Assembly: GCA_017554445.1 (NCBI GenBank)
Contig: JAFZIJ010000197.1
Span: 1-44,013 of the forward strand
Reading direction: 5' to 3'
DNA length: 44,013 nt
Source of the DNA: Victivallales bacterium
GTDB lineage: Bacteria; Verrucomicrobiota; Lentisphaeria; Oligosphaerales; Oligosphaeraceae
Shown: positions 8,442 through 16,480 of the stretch, one piece after another
How positions within the stretch are numbered: the stretch's first letter is position 1
Layout of the letters: each line of letters begins with the position of its first letter
Position numbers and translations under genes: made by a program
Notes under the pieces: model-generated
What the model was told of the DNA's origin: nothing
Database searches by the model: none
What the model saw: the letters and a program-made list of their open reading frames with translations, nothing else

Positions 8442-9743
8442 TTATCTGATTTTCCTGAAGTTTTTTAGCTTCTCCTGCCAATATGGCTTGAACGCGTTTG
8501 GGAAGCAGAACATCCTGAGCATTTTAGCACGATCTGGATCGTTTTTCCAAATATCGATTGTGTAATCCCGTACATCGTCATCGTAGAATTTGGGCAAGTG
8601 GTCTGGCAAAGGCGGCGTTACGATATCTTCTATATAAACCTGCGAGAGGAATTTATCAAGCAGTTTATGTGTTTTCAAGAGTTTGTAACTGGTATCCATA
8701 TACATAAATTTTTGGTTTGTATGAATCGAGTATACTAAATCTGAGGTTTCAAATAGAATGGTGTGCAGGGCATTGAATTCAGTTGGACGTAGCAGATAGT
8801 TATACAGGAAAAACGGTTTGCCTTCTTCTTCATCTTCAGAATTATCTGATAAATCATTGGAATCTTCGGTGGCAGAGACGATTGGGTGAACATCTTGACA
8901 ATCATTTACCAGATTGATAAGTATCAGATTTCCAATATCATCTAAGACGAAGTGGTAGTCGCTAGCCATTTGGCTGAAGATGATTGCAGGAAGATTGTCT
9001 GGGTAGTCATCGCGGAATTTCAAAATAATCGGTGCGATGGCACGCCATGCATTCTTGGTTTGAGGCAGTGTCCCATTTTTGATTGTGTCGTCAATCAGCT
9101 TGGCTACTATTAATCTTAGGTGGGAGTCAACGAATTTTCTTATAAAGTCGTGTCTTTTTTCATATAAGGCAGTATATAAGTCGGTGTTACTTTTTTCCTT
9201 ATTCATTTCTTCAGAAAGTTGGATGATCTCCTTGTGTGCCTTTTGAACATCTTCTATTGGCAAATCATTGTTATCCAATAATACAAGAAAATCATAAATA
9301 ATTTCATCGTCATCAAAATCATAAATAATTTCATCGTCATCATCATTATTGATTGTAGTATTTTGCTCGATGTCTTTGAAACAGTACCATTTCCAGTTCC
9401 AAAAATTTGTAAAACCGTCAGTCTTATAATAAATAAAATAATTTTTTGTATATGGTGTCAAATCTATCATATGAAGGATCGACTTGTCATGATGGAGATT
9501 GTATTTGGCGTATATGTCTTCGTAAGCGGAAGGGCTAATGGTTTTTGTCCATATAATCGTACCGTCTTCAAGTTGTTTTCTGATTAAATGGCGACCATTT
9601 GCATAATCCAAACCTTCGAGGATATAATAGTCAACAATCCCTGAATCTATTTTCTGCTGCAATTGATAGGTGTTGAAGCCGATTAGGCCACAAAGTAGAA
9701 AAAAAACTACTATGGGGATGAAAAAACAAAGGAGTTTATTCAT
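8442..9743 (-). CDS. Hypothetical membrane-anchored acidic protein
   Basis: The chosen start at 9743 gives 433 residues beginning MNKLLCFFIPIVVFFLLCGLI, a single N-terminal membrane anchor or uncleaved signal. The open frame extends to 9899, but that extension would bury the hydrophobic segment and has no better ribosome site; no clear Shine-Dalgarno is seen for either. The body is soluble, rich in Asp/Asn/Ile/Tyr, and holds a 9-residue tandem duplication (DDDEIIYDF twice). No known domain was recognised. The gene is visibly richer in AT than its neighbours and has no operon partner, which is compatible with recent acquisition or relaxed selection. It is probably a surface or periplasm-facing protein of unknown role. 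Confidence 0.65.
   Translation of the reverse strand: MNKLLCFFIPIVVFFLLCGLIGFNTYQLQQKIDSGIVDYYILEGLDYANGRHLIRKQLEDGTIIWTKTISPSAYEDIYAKYNLHHDKSILHMIDLTPYTKNYFIYYKTDGFTNFWNWKWYCFKDIEQNTTINNDDDDEIIYDFDDDEIIYDFLVLLDNNDLPIEDVQKAHKEIIQLSEEMNKEKSNTDLYTALYEKRHDFIRKFVDSHLRLIVAKLIDDTIKNGTLPQTKNAWRAIAPIILKFRDDYPDNLPAIIFSQMASDYHFVLDDIGNLILINLVNDCQDVHPIVSATEDSNDLSDNSEDEEEGKPFFLYNYLLRPTEFNALHTILFETSDLVYSIHTNQKFMYMDTSYKLLKTHKLLDKFLSQVYIEDIVTPPLPDHLPKFYDDDVRDYTIDIWKNDPDRAKMLRMFCFPNAFKPYWQEKLKNFRKIR
9288..9341. repeat. 27-bp exact tandem duplication inside the acidic membrane protein
   Basis: The units at 9288-9314 and 9315-9341 are identical. They encode DDDEIIYDF twice on the minus strand. The period is nine codons, so the frame is kept. 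Confidence 0.9.
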
Positions 9744-9950
9744 TGCTGGGGGAAGAGGTGTTGGATTTTGTGAAGTAGAATGGCAATAATTTAATTGAAT
9801 GATTCGCATTTTCAAGGGAAGGTAGAAGTTCAAGAAGTTTTGACAGAAAATATTACCAAAATAATCAAGTTTTTGCCATGGGCAGTTCAAAACAATCATG
9901 TATGTTCTGGAAAAGTCACCATTTTTTGATGAAAACTTTTTCTATTCGGC

Positions 9951-9978
9951 TTGATTTTATGCTTTTGCGTGGCATAAT
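9951..9978 (+). promoter_or_regulatory. Possible promoter of the Rrf2 regulator
   Basis: TTGATT (9951-9956) is followed after 16 bp by CATAAT (9973-9978), about 40 bp before the start codon. No operator palindrome for the regulator itself was identified with confidence. Confidence 0.4.
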
Positions 9979-10018
9979 AATGATGTCAACATTTATGGAG
10001 TAAAAAAGGGCAAGTATT

Positions 10019-10465
10019 ATGAAAATCTCTACCAAGGGGCGTTACGGATTGCGGATTCTCGTCGATTTGGCGACGCATGACGCGGAGAAGCCGCGTCTGA
10101 TTCGTGACATCGCCGAATCACAAGGCATTTCGGAAAAATATATCAGCCGTCTGGTGATTGATTTACGCAAGGCGAAGATGATTCGCTCCATCCGTGGCGT
10201 CAACGGTGGTTTCCATCTGGCGAAAGCTCCGGATGAAATCACGCTTCTGGACGTATTGGAGGCCATGGAAGGGCCGTTGTCCATCGTCGATTGTGTTCAT
10301 GTTCCGAAGAAATGCGACAAGAACACGAATTGCGCGGCGCGTGAGATATGGTCGGAATTGAACGAAGGGATACGCAAGTTGATGCGCGGCGTAACGTTGG
10401 CGGATGTATTGACCGCCTACGAAAAGCAGAAGGCGGATTGCGGAATCTTTGACTACACTATTTAA
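10019..10465 (+). CDS. Rrf2-family transcription regulator with Fe-S-type cysteines
   Basis: The 148 residues match the usual Rrf2/IscR length. The N-terminus MKISTKGRYGLRILVDLA and the winged-helix segment IAESQGISEKYISRLV through SIRGVNGGFHLAK are hallmark Rrf2 sequence. Three cysteines, C92, C99 and C105, occupy the site where IscR binds a [2Fe-2S] cluster (C-x5-C-x5-C there, C-x6-C-x5-C here), so cluster-dependent sensing of iron-sulfur status, redox or a related signal is likely. An AAAAAGGG motif lies upstream of the start. No suf or isc genes adjoin it, so its target is unknown; CymR-like control of sulfur metabolism (metY lies nearby) is an alternative, but CymR lacks these cysteines. 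Confidence 0.9.
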   Translation: MKISTKGRYGLRILVDLATHDAEKPRLIRDIAESQGISEKYISRLVIDLRKAKMIRSIRGVNGGFHLAKAPDEITLLDVLEAMEGPLSIVDCVHVPKKCDKNTNCAAREIWSELNEGIRKLMRGVTLADVLTAYEKQKADCGIFDYTI

Positions 10466-10485
10466 GCCACCGTTGGCGGCGTTTT
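10466..10485 (+). terminator. Possible terminator after the Rrf2 gene
   Basis: GCCACC GTT GGCGGC forms a short hairpin with one mismatch, followed by GTTTT, directly after the stop codon. A second near-copy of the hairpin (GCCGCC GTT GGCGGT) follows at 10489-10503. Confidence 0.5.
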
Positions 10486-10503
10486 AAAGCCGCCGTTGGC
10501 GGT

Positions 10504-10538
10504 GCTTATGGCTTATGGCCTATGGCTTATGGCTTATG
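10504..10538. repeat. Heptamer array GCTTATG x5
   Basis: Five tandem 7-bp units, one with a T to C change (GCCTATG), lie between the Rrf2 gene and the convergent gene at 10632. The opposite strand reads CATAAGC and so contains TAA. Confidence 0.85.
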
Positions 10539-10581
10539 GTATTGGTTTTCTGGATGTTCTGGAGATAATGTGAATTCAGCA

Positions 10582-10634
10582 TATCCAGTAAATCCAGTAA
10601 GTCCAGAGAATTAGCCACTAGCCACTAGCCACTA
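10582..10634. repeat. 9-bp ATCCAGTAA units followed by heptamer array GCCACTA x3
   Basis: ATCCAGTAA occurs at 10582 and 10591. GCCACTA occupies 10614-10620, 10621-10627 and 10628-10634. On the minus strand the latter reads TAGTGGC three times and its first TAG is the stop codon of the gene ending at 10632. Confidence 0.85.
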
Positions 10635-11303
10635 ATTCTGTTCCTTTTCCAGCTCTTCTTTTTGCTGGATGGGCGTCAATTGTCCGACGACTTCCCAGAC
10701 ATGCTTGCTTTCAAGATCGCATTGCGAGCGGATCGGAGTCTTCGTGCAGCAGACATGCGTATTGCAGTTGATGCAACGGAACCAAATCGTACCTTTTACT
10801 CCAATAAGATGCCATTCATGATAAAGGCCGGGCTTCTCGCATTTGACAATGTCTGGCATGTAAGTCGTATAATAGATGTAATGGCAGTGGCTGCACTCGA
10901 AGACTTTCTTGCCATCTGGCATGGTGGGATATTGTATCTTTGGCGGTGGCGCAAGTGGATTGCCAGGCCCGCTGACAGGTTTCGGCAACGGGCCGGTCTT
11001 CGTGGTGGCCGCAGGTTTTGCGGCATCGGACAGTTCGGTGTTTTTTTCCGCCTCTTTCGGCTGTTCTGGCTGGACGAGGCGGTGGTTACCGGGCCGCAGA
11101 AGCTGTAGTTTGTTCGACGGACTGCGTGTGTCAAGCGTTTTCTCTTCATGCTTTTGCTGCTGCTGGTAGGAACGCGAGCGATGTTTCATCTGGTTGTCCC
11201 TACGCATGCTGTCCGGCGGTATCATCCTGCCGCCGTCAAACGGCTGGGCGAAAAGCCCGGCCGCCAGACAGACGAAAGCAGTCACCAACAGAGATTTATT
11301 CAT
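10632..11303 (-). CDS. Exported Cys-rich protein of unknown function
   Basis: The product has 223 residues from ATG 11303, giving the signal peptide MNKSLLVTAFVCLAAGLFAQ; longer starts exist up to 11324, and no clear ribosome site separates them. After the signal comes a charged Gln/Lys/Arg-rich and Pro-rich linker (about 25-125). The C-terminal 90 residues hold two CxxC pairs, FECSHCHYIYY and FRCINCNTHVCC, plus further cysteines, resembling a zinc-ribbon or disulfide-rich fold. No family was recognised. It lies 45 bp downstream of the 796-residue membrane protein on the same strand, suggesting co-transcription. Its stop codon is the first unit of a heptamer array. Confidence 0.7.
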   Translation of the reverse strand: MNKSLLVTAFVCLAAGLFAQPFDGGRMIPPDSMRRDNQMKHRSRSYQQQQKHEEKTLDTRSPSNKLQLLRPGNHRLVQPEQPKEAEKNTELSDAAKPAATTKTGPLPKPVSGPGNPLAPPPKIQYPTMPDGKKVFECSHCHYIYYTTYMPDIVKCEKPGLYHEWHLIGVKGTIWFRCINCNTHVCCTKTPIRSQCDLESKHVWEVVGQLTPIQQKEELEKEQN

Positions 11304-11348
11304 GAATGACATTGGAATTTGCATGAAGAGAAAACGTTTGCTGGAGGG

Positions 11349-13739
11349 TTATTTTGCAGGGGCGGGGGCCGGAGCAGGAGCGGCGGGAGCGGCGGCAGGA
11401 GCTGCTGCGGGAGCGGCGGCCTCGGCCTTCTTCTCGGCCTCCTTGACGGCTTCAGTGACTTGCTCGCCGACATTCTTGACATCCTTTTTGACGTCTTCGG
11501 CGATCTTCTCGCCAACGTTCTTGGCCGCTTCCGCGACTTTCTCCGTGACGGTCTTGTTGGCGTCCTCTTCGGCCATTTTGGCCGCTTCGACAGGATTAGC
11601 CGCCTTGGCTTCCTTTTCCTTCTTGTAGTCATACCAATATTTGCCGCCGTAGGCGAGGGCGATCAGAATGAGAATGATCACATAAATAAAGGTATAGCGT
11701 TTGACGGGCGTGCCGGAAGCGCCTTTCGGATATTTACCGAAGTTCGTGAACTGGCCACGGAGCTTGGAGGTCAGTTTCATGCGGAGGTTGATGGCCCAGC
11801 CGCAGCCTTCGAGCACGGCCGAGAGATCCTGCTTGCGCAGTTTGATGTAGGTCAAAATGGTGATGGGCAGCATGATGACCATCAACGCGGCGATGATGGT
11901 GATGATGATGCCGGTCAGCGACATGCCGGCGAGCGTCTTGGAAATGAACGCGAACGCGGAACCTAAAGCCGCGATGGCGACCGAAACGCCAAGGAACATG
12001 CCGCTCTTGTCCGCCGCGGGTTTGGCCGCCGCAGGTGGCGCAGTGGCCGTGGCGGTCGCCGCCGCGACTGCTGTCGGATCGTTGACGACTTTTGTGAAGT
12101 CCGCCTGGAGTTTCTTTTCGGCTTCGCCGGACCAGCTTTCGATCTTGCTTTCGACGATGTTCCAGAGGCGGCTGAACGGAGCAAGCAGAGCTTCGCGAAC
12201 GCAGACGGGATTCTCGACAAACTGCGTGATGACGGCGTCGTATTCTTTTCCGTCCAGATCGAAATACACGCCGCGTTTGCCAACGCCGAGGTTGCCCTTC
12301 GAGCCGTAGGTGACGGGGGAGACATAGTTGAATTTGGTACCGTTCTTCGTGACTTCAATGTACATGAGGCACATGAGGCTGGGCTTCGCCATGGCCAGAT
12401 GGCCAGCGGGATTTTCAACGTGGAACGTCACGTTGAACCAACGTCCGTCGATCACGAGGCGGCCGCATTCGAACATGGCGATTTGATCTTTGTCGTAGAG
12501 TTCGGAGAAGGAGACGAAGTTGTTGGCGAGACGGATAAGATTGGTACGGTAGAGAAGGAGTTTTTCGACTTCGCGGGCGGCCTTCGTCGTGTCGGCGACG
12601 GCTTTGTCGAGTTCCTGCAATTTCGCGGCGGCGGGGAGGAGCTCCTTGTCAGAAACGTAGTCTTGCAGTTTGTCGATGGCGATCTTTTCGACGATGGCGC
12701 CTTTCTTTCCGGCCATGTAGCCTTCGAATGCCGCGAATGTGCCGCGGATCTTCGCCCAGTCCTGACGCGTGATGGCTTTGACGTCGCCAAGGATGGGTTT
12801 GATGATTTTTTCAGCGACATCGATCCACCAGTTGCGGTAGAGCGGGTTGATCTTGTCCGGATCAAGCGTCAGCAGATTGGAGGCGACCGGCGTGGAAATG
12901 GGCAGGCCGTTGAGATAGGCATCGACTTCGTCCGGATTGGCGGGATCGAAGGCGTTGGCTTTGCCGACGGGGCCGAGAGCCTGCGGGACGAGACGATCAT
13001 CAAACGCGAGCATGGAGCAGAGTTTGAAGAAGTCTTCTACTTTGGCGGCGTTCTGCGCGGAGAGGGCCGCGAGGGCGGGCGTGTCCGCACCGAACGTCAT
13101 AATGTCGGTTTTGGTTTCGCCGGCGGGAATGTCGCCCTGTTTTTTCCATGTGAGATATTCGTTTGCGGCGGCGAGGAAGTCGGCGATATTCTTGTCCGTA
13201 GCGCCTTGCGTTCCGTCGAGATCAGCGGTTCCGCCCGTTGCGGCGACGGTGTCGAGAACGAGATTCTTCAGTTTTTCATTTTTGCCTGCGGCCGCGACGG
13301 AAATGACGCCGTCACCGTTGAGGGCGAGTTTCGCGACGTTTGCGCAGAACGTGCGGATCTGCTCAAGGGAGATATGCTCCTTGTCTTCGGCTTTCAGTTC
13401 GCCGAGAATGTATTTGGCGGAATCGACGAGCGCCTTGCCCGTGGGGTTGGCGGTGTCGATATCGGCGAGAGGGAGCTTGCCGTCGAAATCAGTTGTGATT
13501 TTGTCATGGTTCGGAAGTTGCGCGAGGAGCCATGTGATGGCGTCCTTTAGAGCGTTGGAAGTGATTCGACCGGAAGCAGTTGGATCGAGGTCTTTGATGA
13601 GGACGGGATCCGCTTTGAGGGCGATGGTGGGGGCGGAAGTGGCTCCCCAGATAGCTTCATCCAACGTGAGGATGCCTTCAAGGTCATTGCCGTTTTCAAT
13701 GACCATCTGGTAGGTTTTGCCGACGTTTGTAAATTTCAT
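11349..13739 (-). CDS. Large membrane protein of unknown function with internal N-terminal repeats
   Basis: The 796-residue product starts at ATG 13739 after GGAGAA, without a signal peptide. Residues about 1-230 hold degenerate repeats with Asp/Gly-rich loops that resemble decayed EF-hand loops (DLDPTASGRI, DIDTANPTGK, NGDGVIS, DLDGTQGAT), each followed by a helix. A helical middle region (about 230-560) follows. Three hydrophobic segments lie near 581-600, 608-632 and 681-698. The C-terminal 95 residues are a highly charged amphipathic helix with a repeating EK(V/I)(A/T)EAVK character, ending in an Ala/Pro tail. The N-terminal two thirds is probably cytoplasmic. No known family was recognised. 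It has its own promoter and probably an operon partner at 10632. Confidence 0.7.
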   Translation of the reverse strand: MKFTNVGKTYQMVIENGNDLEGILTLDEAIWGATSAPTIALKADPVLIKDLDPTASGRITSNALKDAITWLLAQLPNHDKITTDFDGKLPLADIDTANPTGKALVDSAKYILGELKAEDKEHISLEQIRTFCANVAKLALNGDGVISVAAAGKNEKLKNLVLDTVAATGGTADLDGTQGATDKNIADFLAAANEYLTWKKQGDIPAGETKTDIMTFGADTPALAALSAQNAAKVEDFFKLCSMLAFDDRLVPQALGPVGKANAFDPANPDEVDAYLNGLPISTPVASNLLTLDPDKINPLYRNWWIDVAEKIIKPILGDVKAITRQDWAKIRGTFAAFEGYMAGKKGAIVEKIAIDKLQDYVSDKELLPAAAKLQELDKAVADTTKAAREVEKLLLYRTNLIRLANNFVSFSELYDKDQIAMFECGRLVIDGRWFNVTFHVENPAGHLAMAKPSLMCLMYIEVTKNGTKFNYVSPVTYGSKGNLGVGKRGVYFDLDGKEYDAVITQFVENPVCVREALLAPFSRLWNIVESKIESWSGEAEKKLQADFTKVVNDPTAVAAATATATAPPAAAKPAADKSGMFLGVSVAIAALGSAFAFISKTLAGMSLTGIIITIIAALMVIMLPITILTYIKLRKQDLSAVLEGCGWAINLRMKLTSKLRGQFTNFGKYPKGASGTPVKRYTFIYVIILILIALAYGGKYWYDYKKEKEAKAANPVEAAKMAEEDANKTVTEKVAEAAKNVGEKIAEDVKKDVKNVGEQVTEAVKEAEKKAEAAAPAAAPAAAPAAPAPAPAPAK

Positions 13740-13783
13740 GAGATTCTCCGTGGGGGTGTTGTTTTCGAAATCTATTTACAAAT

Positions 13784-13811
13784 AATATATACCGATTAAA
13801 TGCGTTGTCAT
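13784..13811 (-). promoter_or_regulatory. Promoter for the 796-residue membrane protein
   Basis: Read on the minus strand, ATGACA (13811-13806) is followed after 16 bp by TATATT (13789-13784). The leader would be about 40 nt. The -35 box overlaps the stop codon of the MBL gene upstream, which suggests that the two genes are separate transcription units. Confidence 0.5.
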
Positions 13812-15202
13812 CTAAGCGTGGCGACAGTTTCGTATTTCGGGACGGTCGCGACCCAGCCGAATTTCTGCTTGACGAGGCGTGCAAACGCATGGGCGGCGCG
13901 AACTTCGCCATGGGTCACGAAAACGTGGCGCGGTTTCGTAGTAATGGTTTCAAGCCATTCGCAGAGCTCATCTTTGTCCGCATGGGCGGAGAAGCCGCTG
14001 ATTTTGGCGATTTTCGCCTTGACGGGAATTTCTTCGCCGAGAATTCGGACGTGCTTATGGCCGTCCAAAATATCTCGGCCAAGCGTGTTTTCCGCTTGGT
14101 AACCAACGAACAGGACAGTGTTTGCGCGGTCGGAGATATGATGGACAAGATGGTGTTTGATACGGCCGCCCGTACACATGCCCGCACCCGCGATGATGAT
14201 GGCGGAGCCTTTGATGTGGTTGATGGTCTTGGAATCGCTCTTTGTGCGGACCATGGTCAGGCCGGGCAGGCGGATCTTGCGGGAGAGCTCGACGGTGTCT
14301 TGGTCGAAAAGATACGGATGGCGTTTGAAGACGTCCGATACTTTGACGGCCATGGGGCTGTCGATGAACGTGCGCAGATGCGGGATTTTGTTTTCGTGGA
14401 CGAGCTGTGCGAGGAAGTAGATAAGCTCCTGCGTACGTTCGATGGCGAACGACGGGATGATGAGATTGCCGCGGCGGGCGACTGTGTCGTTGATGACGTC
14501 AGCTAGTTCATTCGGGATATCGACGGCCGGGCCATGGAGGCGGTCGCCATAAGTCGATTCAATGACGATATAGTCGGCTTCTCCGATAGGCGATGGATCT
14601 TCCAGAATCGGCATGTTCTTCCGTCCGACATCGCCGGAGAAGACTAGCGTGCGCGTCTGGTCTTTCTGCGTGATGGTGAAGCGGACGAACGCGGCACCGA
14701 GAATATGGCCGACGCAGACGAATTCCATCGTCAGGCCTTCGCCGAGCGTCAATTTATCATTGAAATTGCACGGTTTGAAGAGCGGCATGACGGCGTTTGC
14801 TTCGTCCAACGTGTAGAGCGGGACTTCCGGGAAGGGGCCTTGGCGGCCTTCATTTTCATGGCGTTTCCGTTTGAAATCGGCATCTTCCTCGTTGATTTTA
14901 GCGCAATCCTGTAAAACAATTTGGGCGATGTCCGCCGTGGCACGCGTACCGTAGATCGGGCCGTTGAAGCCCTGTGTGACAAGACGCGGGAGGAGGCCGC
15001 AATGATCCAGATGGGCGTGTGTCAAAACGACGGCATCCAGTTCCGATGGCGGAAATTTGAAGTCCGCCCAGTTGCGTTCCTTCAGGTCGTGTTCCTGATA
15101 GAGGCCACAGTCAATGAGAATGTTTTTGCCGTTGGCCTGCAGGAGGTACTGCGAGCCTGTCACGTTCTGCGCGGCTCCGAAGAAGCTGAGATGGAATTGC
15201 AT
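13808..15202 (-). CDS. MBL-fold beta-CASP RNA-processing-type exonuclease
   Basis: The 464-residue protein has the metallo-beta-lactamase metal motif HAHLDH at 62-67, further metal ligands (GHILGAAF, FSGDVG), a beta-CASP insert, and the C-terminal RNA-specificity segment ending KISGFSAHADKDEL and VFVTHGE. This is the architecture of the YSH1/CPSF73-like bacterial proteins. The expected role is metal-dependent endo- or 5'-exonucleolytic processing of RNA in the cytoplasm. The start has a perfect AGGAGG eight bases upstream. It lies 23 bp downstream of the NodB-like gene on the same strand, so the two are probably co-transcribed, although no functional link is obvious. Confidence 0.9.
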   Translation of the reverse strand: MQFHLSFFGAAQNVTGSQYLLQANGKNILIDCGLYQEHDLKERNWADFKFPPSELDAVVLTHAHLDHCGLLPRLVTQGFNGPIYGTRATADIAQIVLQDCAKINEEDADFKRKRHENEGRQGPFPEVPLYTLDEANAVMPLFKPCNFNDKLTLGEGLTMEFVCVGHILGAAFVRFTITQKDQTRTLVFSGDVGRKNMPILEDPSPIGEADYIVIESTYGDRLHGPAVDIPNELADVINDTVARRGNLIIPSFAIERTQELIYFLAQLVHENKIPHLRTFIDSPMAVKVSDVFKRHPYLFDQDTVELSRKIRLPGLTMVRTKSDSKTINHIKGSAIIIAGAGMCTGGRIKHHLVHHISDRANTVLFVGYQAENTLGRDILDGHKHVRILGEEIPVKAKIAKISGFSAHADKDELCEWLETITTKPRHVFVTHGEVRAAHAFARLVKQKFGWVATVPKYETVATLR

Positions 15203-15225
15203 GGGAAACCTCCTATTTAAGGAAT

Positions 15226-16311
15226 TTATGGATGGGGGACGCCGAGGAAGCCTTCATGGAAGAAGACGGGCTCGTAGCCGTGCTCCGTGACGAAACGGGC
15301 GGCCGTCTCCATCCGTTTGGCGTGGTCCGGAATGTAGTTTTTGTAGAACGGCCAGAAATACTGTTCATGCGTCAGCAGGTCGATGATCTCCGCTGTGTCC
15401 GGGCTGTCCATGTCCTTCTGTATCATGGGGATGATGTTTTCGATAGGCGTGCAGTTGATGACGCCCGTGAGGCGTGAGAAGACGATGCCGGACGGCCAGT
15501 GCATGAGCAGACGTGTGTTTTCCAATTTGCCGCACGTGTTTTCGTCCAGCCCGAAGGCGACCATGTAGCGGTTGCGCGATTTCGTGAAGTAACCGGAGAA
15601 GGCGCGGACGCCGCGTTTGTAGAGGGCGGGGAGGACGTCCGACTGGATTTCGCCCCAATGGATGATGGTGGGCATGGCCCATGTATCGTCTCCCGCGAAA
15701 CGGACGATCTGCTCGTTGACGAGATCGAGATCATGGATGACAGTTGCGGCGGAGGCGTGTTCGTAGGGGCGGTCCGGAAATTCGTTATAGGCGTGCCATG
15801 TGAGCTTTAGCCAATTTGAATTGTCGAGGAACTGTTGTTTCCAGCAGTCCGGAAGCATCGTGAGATTAAAATCCTTTTCAGGCGTTTCGAAGAAGCAGTT
15901 GATGGAGAATTTGGATCCATATTCGTCATGGAGGCGTTTGAGGATGGCGAGATAGTAGTTTTCGAAGAGATCCTTCGGCTTCTTCTGGCACAAGTCACGG
16001 AGGAAGAAGGAGTTGTCATCTATGGCGAAACGATAGCGTTTGCGGGAGAACTTGTCCCACACGACGCGGATGCGGTGGGATGCTTCGCCGTCCGGCCCGA
16101 TGGCGGACGCCGTGATGTCGTTTTGGAAGGCGGTCAATGTGATGGTGGCGGAAAATGCGGCTCCTGCGCGTTTTGCGGCGACGCCGTTGACGGAGACGGC
16201 CATGCCGACAGGGGCCGTGCCCGATACGTTGATTTTCAGGCCTTCCTGCGTTTGGACACCCGTTCTGGCGTTGAGGACGGCGCCGTTGAATGGTTCGAGA
16301 ATTTGCAACAT
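15226..16311 (-). CDS. Ig-like domain fused to a NodB-like deacetylase/glycosidase fold
   Basis: The start ATG 16311 (361 residues) has GGGAG at the right distance; an ATG at 16350 is in frame but lacks this. Residues 1-85 form an Ig-like beta domain (INVSGTAPVGMAVSVNG, IGPDGEASHRI). The rest resembles the polysaccharide-deacetylase barrel: strand and metal-type acidic pair FAIDDNSF (D98-D99), a His in LTWHAYNEFPDRPY, a further His in LLTHEQYFWPFY, and the closing segment ARFVTEHGYEPVFF. No signal peptide is present, so it probably acts in the cytoplasm. The assignment rests on motif order and is divergent; the substrate is unknown. It precedes the MBL gene in a likely two-gene operon. Confidence 0.6.
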   Translation of the reverse strand: MLQILEPFNGAVLNARTGVQTQEGLKINVSGTAPVGMAVSVNGVAAKRAGAAFSATITLTAFQNDITASAIGPDGEASHRIRVVWDKFSRKRYRFAIDDNSFFLRDLCQKKPKDLFENYYLAILKRLHDEYGSKFSINCFFETPEKDFNLTMLPDCWKQQFLDNSNWLKLTWHAYNEFPDRPYEHASAATVIHDLDLVNEQIVRFAGDDTWAMPTIIHWGEIQSDVLPALYKRGVRAFSGYFTKSRNRYMVAFGLDENTCGKLENTRLLMHWPSGIVFSRLTGVINCTPIENIIPMIQKDMDSPDTAEIIDLLTHEQYFWPFYKNYIPDHAKRMETAARFVTEHGYEPVFFHEGFLGVPHP

Positions 16312-16480
16312 GATGGCTCCCGGGGGAGAAAATGGTTGAAAATCGTTCAAGATTTAGTGCGAAAACAAAAGTATGGTTTACTTTATATAAATAAAATGAA
16401 AAAGCAAGCATAATCGTCAGTCGATTTTCATCGAATGGCGAGAAAGAAAATCTCTCAAGGAATACTGGAGGTAGAAACGA

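Noticed and set aside
10504..10634. CRISPR or attachment site
   Set aside because: Units are 7-9 bp without spacers, and no integrase or cas gene is present.
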